Source: Streblospio benedicti (taxonomy: Eukaryota > Annelida > Polychaeta > Spionida > Spionidae). From it: a stretch of DNA of 64,000 nt. The position numbers were made by a program, and so were the translations under genes. The first letter of the stretch is position 1. Every line of letters starts with the position of its first letter. Positions 48,495 to 61,844 of this stretch are shown here, piece after piece. The stretch is from positions 13,245,975-13,309,974 of the forward strand of contig CM032660.1 of NCBI GenBank assembly GCA_019095985.1, in the 5' to 3' direction. Under the pieces are notes generated by a model. The model had not been told where the DNA came from. It was given only the letters and a program-made list of their open reading frames with translations, and did not search any database.

Positions 48495-51400
48495 CTACAC
48501 AGCAGTGGCCCCGTTATGCCGAACAGGTGGTGAGCCACCGACAATGTCATCATCAATCTCCCTTTTCACAATAACTTTTTCCTCTATATGCCGGTGAACG
48601 GGCGGTCTGTCCACTACAATATCCTTTGTTTCAGTTTTTTGCATGTGAAACAGTTTTAATGTTCCCTTTTCTTTTGGCGCGACATCACTTTTTGGTTCAT
48701 GTGAAGTGTCTTTCTCATCACCAAGCTCTTTGCTATCCGTTTTACTATCTAAACGACTCTCAGTGTCCTGGCTCTCACTACCTTCTTTATTTGTATTATT
48801 TTCATTGTCCTCAATCTCCCTTTTTGGTTCCTCTTTACTACCTTTACTTTTGCTAAATACCTTTAGAGGGTTAAAATGGTGTTTGTGGTGTGGTTTCTCT
48901 TCACGTGCTTCGTTATCATCTTCATCACGTTCTTCTTCCAATCTGTGATGGGTTGGTTGATTTTCATCGGATGACGTGGCCTCTTCCACTTCATTATCAT
49001 TATCCTTAGTATGCTTATGCTTTCCTAAATGCTTAAGTTTATCTAGAACTGATTCGTGTTTTGTATCACTTTCTTTTTGTTCTTCTTGTTCAGGGTTTTC
49101 GTTTTCTATTTTATCTGGATCGTCTTTATTATCATCATTAGTCTGTTGATGTGATCCCTTTTTATGCTTCCCCAAATGTTTGATTTTGTCTAAAAGGGAT
49201 TCCTTTTCCGTGTTAGGTGCTTGCTCTTCTTCTTTGGCTTCTGCAACATCAACATCGTTCTCTAGCTCCTCTGCTATTGGCTCATCACGAGCTGGAGACG
49301 ACTCCTTCTTTTTCCTTCTGAAAAATCTATTTTTTGACTTCTTCTCCTTTTTGCGCTCTTTTTCATCGGTTTCAGAGTCACCTTGAGCTGGCTCTGATTC
49401 TGTTTCACTTTGGGATGCGTCTTTATCAGGTGTTGATCTATCATCTCCCTTGCTTCTGTGGAAAATTTTGAAAGGTTTGAACACAGATTTTGATGTTTCA
49501 GGTGATGATTCTTGTCTCTCTGTGTCATCCTTGTCATCTTGATGTGACTTATTTTTCTTAAAGAATCTGAATGTTCTTTTCTCTTTGTTGACATCTTCTT
49601 GTACATCCTCTTCTGTTTTATTGTCGTCTTCAGACGTCTTTATGTTCGAGTCTTTCTCATCTGATCCATCACATTTCAACTGGTTGTCATCAATGGTGTC
49701 TTTTATTTCTTGTTCAGATGTTGATATATTGTTGTCTTCTTCCGTTACATTTAAATAGCTATCATGGTCATTTTCAACATTTTCCCACAACTCTAGAAGC
49801 TCTTTTTTCTGTGAATCATCTTCATCTGATTCTTTGTCGTCATGATCAACAGTGCCATCACAATCAAGCAATTGTTGTTTTTCAATATTCTCATCAGGTT
49901 CTTCAACTATATCTTGACAATCCACTTCATCAATGTCTTTGTTATTAACAACCTCTTCTTCAACTTTAACCTCATCAGCAAGCTGTATAACATCTGTTGC
50001 AATTTCTTCATCCTTGTCAAGATTTTGCTTTTCATTTTCGTTGGATATCCCCTCTTCAGAACTAGGCTTCGTTTTTTTCTTTCCAAATATATGCCATGAT
50101 TTTGATTTTGTATCGTGGGGTATTTCATCATCATTAACCTCTTCATTGTTTTGATCTTTTTTCTTATGAAAAATGTTGAATGGTTTTATTCTGAATTTGT
50201 GCTCGTTCTCCCCACTGTCATTTGATTGTGGCTTTTGTGCTTGTACTGGCTCAATTTTTTCTTCATTGACTTCTTCTTCAGATACGGGATCAACTTCTTG
50301 TTTTTCTGGTGATTCGTCATGAGCTTCATGGTCTTTATGCTTGCTGAATAATTTTAAAGGATTAAATGATCGCTCTTTATGTGGTTTATCATCGACTTCT
50401 TCACTATTTTGTGGGGCATTGTCATTGTCATTAACATCTTCATCGGGCGTCGGAGTCTTGTCTTTCTTTCGGTTGAAATATTTAAGTGGTTTAGACAATG
50501 TATCACGCAAAGTACCTTTATGGTCTGCTTCCTCTGGGAGACTATCATTTTCTAACGTTGCATCTTTCTTAGGAGCTGATTCAGCTTCAATTGGCTCTTC
50601 AAAGACAGCATCGTCATCATCTTGTAAATCATTTTTCCTTTTCTTCTTTTTAGCAAAAAATGGTCTTTTCTTCGGTTTGTATGAATCTGATGCTTTCGAA
50701 TCTAACGTTCCTGTGGGTGTTGTGTCATCGTCAGTTGTTGAAGTGTCCAAATCTTTCTTTCTTTGGAACATTTTCATTGGTTTGGAAAACGCTTCTTTCA
50801 TTGTTGTTTTCTTTTGTTTAGGTTCTTCACTTTCTGCAGTTGGATTCTTATCACTACTTGCATCTTGATGTGAATCTGAAATGTCTTCGACCTTATTCTC
50901 AGGAACTTCTACAGTAGTTTCATCATTAACTGCCGTCTCAGTCTTATCAGCAAGAGGGGTGTCTTCTTTATCATTTGTTGTAACAGGTACTGGAATGTCG
51001 TCTCGTTCGGGTGTTGGCGTTTCTCGCTTTCCTTTATGTCTATGAAAATATTTCAATGGTTTTGAAAATGTGTCTCTAAAATGACTCTTTTGCCTGTTTT
51101 CGTCACTTTTATCACTACTTTCAGAATCTTTATGATCATCTTTTACTACAACATCGCTTGTTTTGTCTTCCTCCTTTTTCTCACTTTCATCATCCTTCTC
51201 TCTGTGAAACTGTCTGAAAGGTTTTGCAAGTGTTTCTTTAAGATTGGATTTTGGTGTATGTACTTTCTCGTGCGTTTCTATTTGAACGGGCAGTGCCTCT
51301 ACAGCAATGCATTCCTCTGTTTTGATGGTAACTTCTTTTTTTACTATTGGTGGCGACAATTTCTGATTGTTCTCGTCCATTACAAAAGTATCTGTTTTAT

Positions 51401-54400
51401 CAGGCCCCTCAACATCATCTGGTTTATGTTTTGTTTCTTCAACAGCTTCAATATCATCTTCACCAGCATCTTCTGTAACATTATTGTCGTCGCAAATTTT
51501 CAGTGGTCGTGAAAGGGCTTCTTTAAATGAAGACTGATTTTCGAATGGTTCTTCGCCATTTTGAACGTTATTACTGTCACTGTCAAGTGCATTCTCATCC
51601 GACACTTGCAACGGTTCAGGTGCAGGTTCATGGATTTCTTCAACGTTGTTGTCGATCACAACTTCTTCTGATTCAACCTTTTTAGATGTTGCTTCAGTTT
51701 CCAGACACGGTAAACCTTCTTTTTCTGGTGTTACAGATTTTCTATTTTCTTTCTTCCTATGGAATAATTTAAGAGGCTTTGTCATTGTTTCTTTAAAAGT
51801 CGATTTGTGCTTCTGTTGTTCAGGGGATTCAGGTTCATTTTCTATGTCATTGTCGCCATCTTGTTTCTTAATCTTTTCCCCATTTTGATCAGTCTCATTC
51901 TTATTTTTCTTCACGTGCAACAATTTTGACAAGTTGTCTTTTAGACTAGTCTTGTGGCTTTCTTCTTCTACGACTGTAGATACCTTATCAACAACTTCCT
52001 CCTTTTGAGAATCGTCTTCGGTATCATTTTTTATGGTGCTATCCTCGTCATTGCGTGCTTCATTTTTATTAACAATTTCTTTCTCTTCAGATGGGGATCT
52101 GTTTTTCTTTTTATGGAAGAACTTAAGTGGTTTTGACATGCGCTCTTTCATAGTCATCTTATGGTGTGGTTCATCTAAAATTTTATCTTCAAGATCTTTG
52201 TCTTCAGATTCAAGAGTTGGACATGGGCCCTCGTCGTCTTCTTTGACTTCTATTGGTGTAGCAGTACATTCTTCATTTACTTCTGTTGGTACTATTTCTT
52301 CATCTATCTTACTTTCCTCCTCTTGATCATTTAGTGCATCTTCTGCAGCCCCTTTCTCTGTCTCAGCATTTGTTTCTTTGTTATCATCATGAATATCAAC
52401 TTCCTTTTCTTCATTTATGTCTTTTTCATCACTGTCTGCTTTAACCTCTTTGTCTTGATCTGGTTTTGTACAAGTTGTCGGGTTCTCTGGATCGTCTTGT
52501 CTTATAGTATTGACTGGCAGTGCTTCTACTGCGATCACTTCACCAGATTCAATAGTGACTTCCTTTTTTATAATTGGGGGTGATAACTCTATGGTTTTGT
52601 GAGATTCATTCATTTCAGCACCAATTTCTTTTTCTTCAGATGAGGTTCTATCTTTCTTTTTGTGAAAGAACTTTAAAGGTTCGGACATTCGCTCTTTCAT
52701 TGTCTTTTTATGTTGTGGTTCTTCAGCAGGTGTCTCTTGAGAGACTGATTCTTTGGATTCTTCACTTTCTACAATTTCGTTTTCATCGTGTTGAGCATCT
52801 TCATCTTTGGTATCTTCTGTCTCTTTGTTTTCTTCTGTTTCTACTTCCTCTTGTTCTTCATTAGTTTTAGGAAGAGCTTCTTTTTCTTCAGAAGATGTCC
52901 GATCTTTCTTTCTATGAAAAAAACGTAAAGGCTTTGACATTCTTTCTTTTATTGTCACCTTGTGGTGGGGTTCTTCAGAGGATGTATCCAGAGAGGTGGA
53001 TTCTTTTGATTCATCGTGTTCTCCAACGTCGATTGTTTCTTTTGGAGCCTCATCAGTCATAGAGTCTTTGGTGTCTTTGTGTTCTTCTTCGTTTTGTTCT
53101 TCATTATTTTGGGGAATATCTTCTTTTTCTTCAGAAGGAGTTCTCTCTTTCTTTCTGTGAAAGAACTTTAATGGCTTAGACATTCTTTCTTTCATTGTCA
53201 TTTTATGATGGGGTTCTTCAGAAGATGTATCCAGTGAGATTGATTCTTTTGATTCATCATGTTCTCCAATTTCGTTTTCATCTTTTTGAGACCCTTCAAT
53301 GGTAGAACTTGTAGTGACTTTGTTTTCTTCTTCCTTTTGATCTTCTACATTAAGTTCAGGGATGACATCCTTTTCTTCAGAGGGAGTTCTGTCTTTCTTT
53401 CTGTGAAAGAACTTCAAAGGCTTAGCCATTCTTTCTTTCATCGTCATTTTATGGTGGTGTTCCTCAGAGGATGTGTCTACAGAGACGTTTTCGTTGGATT
53501 CATTATGTTCTTTGCTTTCATTTTCATCTTTTTTAGTCTCTTCTACCGCTTTGACATCTTCATTATTTTCTTCTTTATATAATTCTGGAACAACCTCCTT
53601 TTCTTCTGATGGTGTCCTGTCTTTCTTTTTGTGAAAGAACTTAAAAGTTTTGGACATTCTGTCTTTCATTGTTTCCTTATGATGAGGTTCATCTGATGAT
53701 TCATTGGTTGAGACCGTTTCGTTAGTTTTATCATGTTCTCCGGTTTCTTTCTCATTATCATTTTCTGCTTCTTCAGTCTTGGAACCTTCAGACTCTATGT
53801 TTTTGTCTTCATTGTTCTCTTCTTCTATTTCTTTAGGCTCACCCTGCTCTTTGGTAACGTCTTCATAATTTGAATAATCTTTCATAATCGTCTGCACTGG
53901 CAAAACTTTAACTTCAATTACTTGGTCTGATTCTATCATTACTTCTTTCTTTATCACAGGTGGTGATAATTTGATATCCACATGAGTTTCCTTTTCAGAT
54001 GATGTTTCACCATGGTCATGTTTTTTGTGAAATATATTTTTCAATGGTTTGGTGATTTTCTCCTTTAATGTATCCTCATGACTTGTCTCTTCCAGCAAAT
54101 TATCTTCTGGTTCCTTTGTTTCTTCATCAGAGACTTTAGTTTCTTCTTCATCATTTTCTGATTCTTTCATGCCTTCATCAATTGTTTCCTTTTTACTTAT
54201 TTGTTCTTCAGGTGATGTGATTTCTTTCTTTTTGTGAAAGAATTGTAACGGTTTTGCCATTCTTTCTTTCATTGTCATTTTATGGTGTGGCTCTTCAGAT
54301 GATGTATCTATAGGGGCTGCTTCTTTTGCTTCATCATGTTCTTCCACGCCACTTTGAGCATTGTCAAGCATAGCACTTTTGTTCTCTTTGGTTTCTGTTT

Positions 54401-56738
54401 CCATTTTCGCTTCTTGACCTTCATCAACATTAGGACTGTCTGTCTCATTGGTTTCTTCTTTCTCTATTTCATTTTCATTAATTTGAGGCACAACTTCTTT
54501 TTCTTCAGAGGGAGTTCTGTCTTTCTTTTTGTGAAAGAACCTTAGAGGCTTAGACATTCGCTCTTTCATTGTCTTCTTATGGTGGGGTTCTTCGGTTGAT
54601 GTATCCAATGAGACACTATCCTTCGATTCTTCATGTTCTTTTGTTTCATTTTGAGTCTCCTCATCGAGAGCATCTTCAGGGGATTGGTTTGCATCAATTT
54701 TCTCTTCGTTAACCTGATCAACAACATCTTTTTCTTCAGTTCTGTCTTTCTTCTTGTGAAAGAACTTCAAAGGTTTAGATATTTTTTCTTTCATTGTCAT
54801 TTTATGTTTGGGCTCTTCAGACGATGCATCTAATGAGGTGGTTTCTTTTGATTCATCTTGTTCTCCTGAAGAGCTTGTCTGTATTTTACCATCTTCATGT
54901 TCGTTTACTTCGACTGGAAGTGTTTCTAATATGATAACCTCTTCTGACTCAACTTTTACTTCCTTTTTAATTTGTGGTGGTGATAATTTTATCTCTTTGT
55001 GATCTGCTTTTTCTGGCATGTCATCATGGTCATCGGATTCATGCTTCTTGTGGAATATTTTCAATGGTTTTATAATTTTTTCTTTTAATGTTTCTTTGTG
55101 GCTTGGCATTGTTTCAGGTTCTATTGCATCACCCGTGGATTTTTCTGGGTCATTAGGTAAAGTTTCCGCCTTTTCGACATCAACTATTTCTTGCTCATCT
55201 GTATCTGGAGAAACCACCTTGCCTGGTTCATCATGCTGTTCTGGTGAGCTTGTCTGAATATCTGTATTGTCTGGTAATGTGACACCCTCTTCATGTTCAG
55301 ATTGATCTTCATTTACAACATCTACTTTGTTTTCCTGTTTAGCAAATTCTTCTGTGTGACTACCATCTTTCTTTTTGTGAAACAATTTTAGCGGTTTTTT
55401 CACTTTGGTATCAATTTGAAGAGTGTGAGCTGGAACTTCGACAACTTCCTTTTGCTCAATTTCTTTCTTAATACTTGGTGGTGTAACAACAACGAAGCTA
55501 GTGTTTGTTGATTTATCTTCGGCTTCTATGCTTTTCTCAGTTGTTGTATTATAATTGGGCTCATTTCCTTCGTGCTTGTCTTTCTTTTTGAAGAAATTCA
55601 ATGGCTTGGATAAAGTATCCCTAAATGTCGATGTATGCATAGGTTCTTCCTTTTGGTCAGCCGAAACTTCGTTATCTGCCGCATCATTAGTGACTTCCAC
55701 ATTATCAGTGCTTTCCTTTTCAACAGATTTGTCTTTGGTTCCTTTTCTGCCGAATATTTTCAGTGGCCTTGACAGAGTATTTCTTAATGAGGTTGGTTCT
55801 TGTTCTTTCTTATCAGAGTTAGATTCATCTGGTATTTTTTCATCTTCGACTTCTGCAGTCGGTGGGATGTCTTCTTCCTTTACTTTTTCGTCTGTATGTT
55901 GGTCTGCTTTTGTTCCAAAGTGTGGGAAATGTTTGAAGAACGGTTCCTTTTTATGTGTGGGTTCTTCGGGTTTTGTGACTGTTCCTTCATGATCATCATC
56001 TTCTTCATTTTCTTTTTCTGAATCCTTTTTACGACCAAACATTTTAAGCGGTCCTCTCAGCCTTTCTTTTCGTGTTGGCTTTTCATCCAAAACATATTCT
56101 CCACATTCTTCAAGTGTTTCATTAGGATCTTCAGCTGTGTCTGTTTCACTGTCTTTCTTTCTAGAAAATAATCTTAGACCCTTAGGTGCATGTGGCTCCT
56201 TTTTAACTGGGACAGCCTCCACACCAATGACTTCTTTTTCTTTTATAATTTGCTCTACTGGTAAAGGTTCGACTGCTATCGATTTAGTTTTGTCACCTTT
56301 CTTTTTTGATAGAGTGTCTTGACTTTCAGTGCTAACAGATTCATTTCCCTGTTTACTTGTAGATGGCTGCTCTCCATCTGTCGGTGCAACGGTTTCCGGT
56401 TCTTGTGACCGTCTATTTTTCCTAAGACTTGTTCTAACACTGGTCGATGTACGGGACAAACTATCTCTCAATTGGGAGCCACCTCTAAGGAAGCTATCCC
56501 TCATATTGCCTGTAGATCTCCTCAGTGTATCTCCTGTCCTTTTTAAGGTGTCTCCAACACTCTTGCGATTCGCTGTGGGACTTTCAGGACTAGTCCTATC
56601 AATAGTTTTAGCACGTGGGAGGGTGTTAGAACCCATACTGCGCATGCTTTCCCGCATGTTGTAGCTGGCACCATGCCACGAACGCCTTAGATCAAGTCGA
56701 GGAAGGGACCTATGTTTTTTCATCATTTTGTTGTGGAT
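48495..56738 (-). repeat. Two-tier protein repeat array in a single 8.2-kb coding exon
   Basis: The basic unit has the consensus KPLKFFHKKKDRTPSEEKE inside a 60-130-residue acidic spacer. I count about 35 recognisable units. The most regular block is about 52100-54800, where units recur roughly every 230-290 bases. Variants include KPLKIFHKKH, NPLKLFSKHK, IKHLGKHK and CxD-type degenerate ones. A second motif, LSPPxIKKEVxIES followed by VIxVEALPV, occurs about once per 1.0-1.4 kb (near 54940, 53930, 52550, 51330, with weaker forms at 55460 and at both ends of the exon). The repeats therefore form a hierarchy. Ser/Thr followed by Glu/Asp (TPSEE, TSSEE) gives many casein kinase 2-type sites. Confidence 0.9.
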
Positions 56739-59700
56739 CTGAAATTATAAGAGATACGCATATTAAACTATAAATTTGCACTTTATTTTCTCTTCTATAA
56801 TGATGGTCTGTTCTCTGCAAAGTGGCAGTGTACTTAACATTGTTAACAACTCGCATTTATGGCTATTGCTTTTTTTCTTATTTTACAAATTTATTCTTTT
56901 CACTTATCTAATTCTACATTTAAAGTTGGTATTTATATTTCAATTATGTAATGAAACACAAAAATGGAAGTATTTTCATCATATCTAGTAAAGCATTCTA
57001 TTCTGCGTTATATTTGATAAAGTCTTACGATTGAAGCGTCTCGGTCAGGCCGTCCTGCCAGTAGATCCATACTTGTGGACCTCTCCCAATCCTGAGCTGG
57101 TACAGAGTCACGGTCAACAGACACCTCACGGAAATTCATGCTTGTGTCAGACACACCTGTGGTGTCCATCACCGAACTCTCATCTAGCAATCCCTGCCGC
57201 TCCACCTTCAAAATGAATATGAAACTGAAGCTAATATGCAAAATGAAACCATGTTATGTCAAATCATTGCATAAATATGTGGACTGATATATGAGGAATG
57301 TTTACTGATGCCCTATACCTGGATGGTGAGGTCGCCATGGTCCGTTTCCGCTTTTTTAAGACTAAGTACTCCAGCAGTAGGGATGTGGTTTAGACTAAGG
57401 TTTATGTATCTGAAACAAATAAGAGTCAATTAAGATATTGCCCATACATGTATACTGTTTAGATATATAGTATTAGAAATGTAAAATGTGCTTCTGTGGT
57501 TTTTTTCTCATCCTATACACACACATAGATTTTCAGAGTAATGTTCAACACATCACCGGCATTGGATAACGTAATAAGCCTTATAAAAGAAAATGTGGAA
57601 ATACATGTAGTTGGCTTCTGCGAAAATAAGACGCAGCATAGGCCTAAATACTCCCCTAAAACTGCACAAATCTATTTTGTATTTGAAAGTAAATAATACA
57701 CACAGAAAAGGGGTGTGATGTGAACATTGAAATGTAGATTACAAATATGCAAATAAACAAAGCAATCGATTACAAATAGGAACCATTGGATTGACAAAAA
57801 CTTCTTCCAAATACAGTGAATTAACTACATGTGATCGCACGAGTGTGTTTCGAATCACTGCACAATGACTTGGAGTGCACCATGATTACATTGTGTTTGT
57901 CAGTTAGGAGCAAAGTGTGAATAATGTTACTACAGCTCACTTGAGAGACTTAGTCTTTACAGCGCGATTAGCAAGAGATTCTGCCCCCGTCTCCCCGATA
58001 CGATTCTCCGCGAGCATCACATGGGACATGGTTTCAGTCTTGTCCAGAGCCTTGGAGATAGCATCTGCACCTGCATCTCCAATCTGAAAAAAAGTGTTGT
58101 ATATTTTGGCTATTCAATAATTTTCAATAATTTTATCTATCATATGTTTGCATCAATATTGATATCTTTTGGTGATCTTAACATCAGTGACAGATCAGAT
58201 AATCAATTGATTAGACTTCACAGCGCATAAGAGTATCTGCAAAGTCTATGTCATATATATTTCATCTACACATGCAATTGTTCCATTTGCAGGTCGCGAA
58301 TAAACTGCAACACCTGCTAACGCTTGCAAACTACGCCATGGCAATTACTTATGCAGATAATCACCAATGTAATGACCAACATTATGAAGTTGAGTTCTGT
58401 TTCCCCATTTTCTGTTCTGTTTCCCCATTTTCTTTTTCTTTTTGCACATCGCTTTACTATTACACTTTTTTCTGCTCTGATGTTGCACTTACCTGGTTTT
58501 TCCTGAGATCAAGGCACCTTAGGTTAGGCAGATCACTGACGACTTCCCCGAGCTTGATGACAGATTTGTCGGTGAGATTGTTCCCTGAGAAATCCAGCCA
58601 CTCGATGGTAGGGATGTAGTGGAGGTTTGAGCAAAGGCGGATTAAGCCTGTGTACAAAAACGTGTGTGATCAAAACTGACCATATCTGAATACATTCTAC
58701 AACAGGTCATCGTCTGTATAGAATGCTAGCTTGGAGTAAAAACTTATCAGTGACATAGCATCGTGAATATATCATATGCATTTAATTAAATGAAATAGAT
58801 TTGAGGAATTGCAATCTCAATAGAAAATCGATATAAATTACGACGAAAGTTCATCCTCTAATGTAACTGGTTTGCACATTGTTTTGAAAACAGTAGAACC
58901 TTAATTTGATATCCCATCTTTACTAAAACCACCTTTCTCGCAGCCCAAGCTCTGATAAATAAATGGCTTGAATCGAAGCTCCATTAAGATACCACCTTTC
59001 TATTGATACCACTCGAGGAGGTTATCTTAGGTGGTATTTTTACATAACATTTTACTGTACTTATTACTGATAATGTTAAGACTGTCAAAGAACAACAGAA
59101 CAAAAGACCCGCTACTCACCTTTGTCATTAATACCATTGTTTGAGACCCTCAGGTAGCGCAAGGGCAGGCACATGAAGAATTCTGAGAGCAGGGCCATAC
59201 CCATGTCGCCAATGTTGCATTCATGGAGGTCAAGATGGGTGAGGATTGAAGCCTTCACGATGAACCGTTGAAGCTTCCTCATCCCCTTGTCTCCAATAGG
59301 GTTGTGACTCAGGTTCAGAACCTGTTTGAAAAGCGGTAGTTACAAAATTGTAAACCAGAAGGTTATAATGATGCATTAGAGATTCAGACTAATTAAGATG
59401 AATTTAGATAAATATTAGATGGTAATTGTCAATGTTGATTTGCAATCAAATAAATTCAATGTGTTTGTACTGACCTGTAAGTTGTTGTCAGAAACTGCAT
59501 TGACTGGGTCAGCTAACATGGCTATTCTCTCTTCGTTTAGATTGAAGTTCGACATGTGTAAACCATATATCTCAGGGCTAGCTCTCACCAGGTAGCCAAC
59601 AGCACAAATAGTATAAGGGTAGCGAGGAGCCATCAGTTGAACATTCGAATAATGGAGGGTTTCATTGAAGGTGAACTCATCTATCAATCCAGCCAAATCG

Positions 59701-60486
59701 CCAATATTCTGTGATTCGTAAATTGATTCGACGCAAAGAGACGTGATATCAAAAGAGTTCATGGTGTCTGCATGTTTCGTTTCTTCAATGATCTCTTCCA
59801 ATAGAAACTTCTGGATTTCTTTCGTCTGAGAGTCCATGTTTAGTAAACCAAACGTCATTCTCCAGATGTCACCTGTTCCTGGAAGGCGCTTCATGCTATC
59901 CCTCATAGCGGATGTTAAAACAGACTCCTCTGCTTTGCCTGTGGCAACTTTACGAATGCACTCCAAAGCTTGATAGTGTGCTACCAAGTACTCCAAAATG
60001 ATGCTCTCTTTGAAGCTATAAACTGTCTTTCCAGCATCATTGACCTCCTTGTTAAACAAGTAGAAAGTCCGGAAGTCGAGATCTTCATGGTCTGCATCAC
60101 TAGTCCCTGCAAGGATTGGTTTCTCCTTTGGGATAGACAAGGTCTTCTTTAGAATGGTGTCTGTGATTGCAACATTGCGAACATAGCTGAGAAAAGCTAC
60201 TTTTGACAGCCTGTCGACCGTGTCTCGAATGTTCCACCTATAGTGCCTAGGTGCATACAGATTCCGGTGAAATTTGAGTTGCTTGATGATGACATAGTCC
60301 AGGTAGTCACCATAGAAGTCACTCATGAGGTACGGAACGTGGCCATCGGGATGGTTGGCGAGTTCGTGCTCGATGAAGTCGGGCAGCGTGGAGTTGGTGA
60401 GGGGGTCCTTCTTGGAGAGGACGATGGGGAGGATGGGGTGCGTCCGGGCAATGCCGTCCAACCGCCCGCGACTCATGCTGACTGGT
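48495..60486 (-). CDS. NLR-like LRR protein with a giant repeat tail (at least 3340 aa)
   Basis: Seven exons join in phase on the minus strand: 59475-60486, 59120-59321, 58493-58647, 57941-58083, 57319-57409, 57029-57205, 48495-56738. The first exon matches the winged-helix/helical part that follows NACHT in NOD-like receptors (LSKVAFLSYVRNVAITD; then VYSFKESIILEYLVAHYQAL, like the FxHxxxQEFLAA motif). No P-loop or Walker B is visible. Exons 2-5 encode about seven ribonuclease-inhibitor-type LRRs (VLNLSHNPIGDKG; LDLRKN; YINLSLNHIPTAG). Exon 6 is a linker. Exon 7 encodes 2747 residues: an amphipathic Arg/Ser start (GDTLKRTGDTLRRSTGNMRD), then about 35 basic-aromatic repeats in acidic sequence, ending ATAV, a class I PDZ-ligand shape. 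Exon 1 opens at an acceptor with an incomplete codon, so more 5' sequence is expected. The ATG at 60476 could be a start if upstream exons are non-coding. Confidence 0.75.
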
Positions 60487-61812
60487 CTGTAAGTACATAA
60501 AGAGAAGACGACTATAAATACTTAATCAATGAACTATTCATAAATGTATGGCACAACGTACAGCTCACTTTTTAATAAACCTTTAATGATCTTTTCCCAT
60601 CAGATCATTGACACATTCAGTTCGGGCATAGCATGCGCGAAATTGTATTTTTAAAGCATAATCATTTGTCTAGCCATGAGGCCTATATAGTGACAACTAG
60701 TAACCACCACTGCATGCAGTGTGCACATTATTTGCGTCACCTTTGTGTACGTGGAAGTAATGTACAAATAGGCATGACATCATTGTATTGATTCGTTCGA
60801 TTGTTTTTATATTGAGTCCAGCAATATTTCATTACAGGCAATATTGTATAGTCAGTGCGATTTGTAAAAAATGCTTCGTCACATGTCAGAAGCAGCAGAC
60901 AATATTGTTGGTACCATTAATATGGTGTTCTGGTGTTTACCGCGGTTTATAATGCGTGGTGTGTTAGCATGTTCATGTAGTAGGGTTACTTTCATATTTG
61001 CCTCAATACTGATAAATGAAACAGACAAACGATGATGATGAGTTTAGTGTAAAGATTAGCTTTCTGTGTTTTTTAAAACTATTGATGAGTATTACTAAAA
61101 GTGACCCAAACTCGCCTTGGAAGCTGCACTTGTATTTAGCAAAGCGGAAAAATGGACACAGGTGATGGCCACCATTTATGTAAACATGTTAAAATTTTGT
61201 CTCCAATATTATTAAATCTATTGGTGATGTTGCAATTGCCATAAAATGACTCTCTGGAAGACACCCCTGACAAAGGGCCCCCAAATATAATCAATTCGGT
61301 GTCGCGGGTGTATCGTTAATAGAACAAAATTGATCAACTTATCTTTTATAGTAAACACTGTAGATTATGCCGAGACTTACACAAATGTACTTCGCTTGAT
61401 GCAAAACAAGCACACAGCATTGCACTTCAGCAAAACAATTACCAACATTTACTTGCAGCATTTAACAAAGTCTACTTCACCTTGACGTCTCACACATTAC
61501 GCCCCACCCCCACCCATCACCCCCCAAACACCCAAATCGTGTCACGTTGCCACCATATAATAGTCTACTAGTGTCAAGCACGGGATCTTCTCATCACGCC
61601 TGACGTCAATGAGCAGGTGAGCCGTGACCCGAGACGGGGACGCGAGCCGGCGGCTTATGGTGGTTGTGCGTGTGCGTTATGCATTAATCGTGCACGTGCA
61701 TAGTCATAACATGTAAGATATTGATATTTTTATGCTAGAGCCCCTTGGCGTAAGTAAAGGCGTGTTGGATATGATGGTGTTCAATTATGAGTGTGTTTTT
61801 GTTGTTGTTGTT

Positions 61813-61844
<32 letters not shown>

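Noticed and set aside
50341-55992. Plus-strand Phe/Ser/Leu-rich frames opposite the giant exon
   Set aside because: Antisense shadows of a repetitive coding exon; composition mirrors the Lys/Glu/Asp codons on the minus strand.
58920-59040. GGTGGTATC/GATACCACC phrases in an intron of the NLR-like gene as a structured element
   Set aside because: Short imperfect inverted phrases resembling repeat debris; no clear ends.
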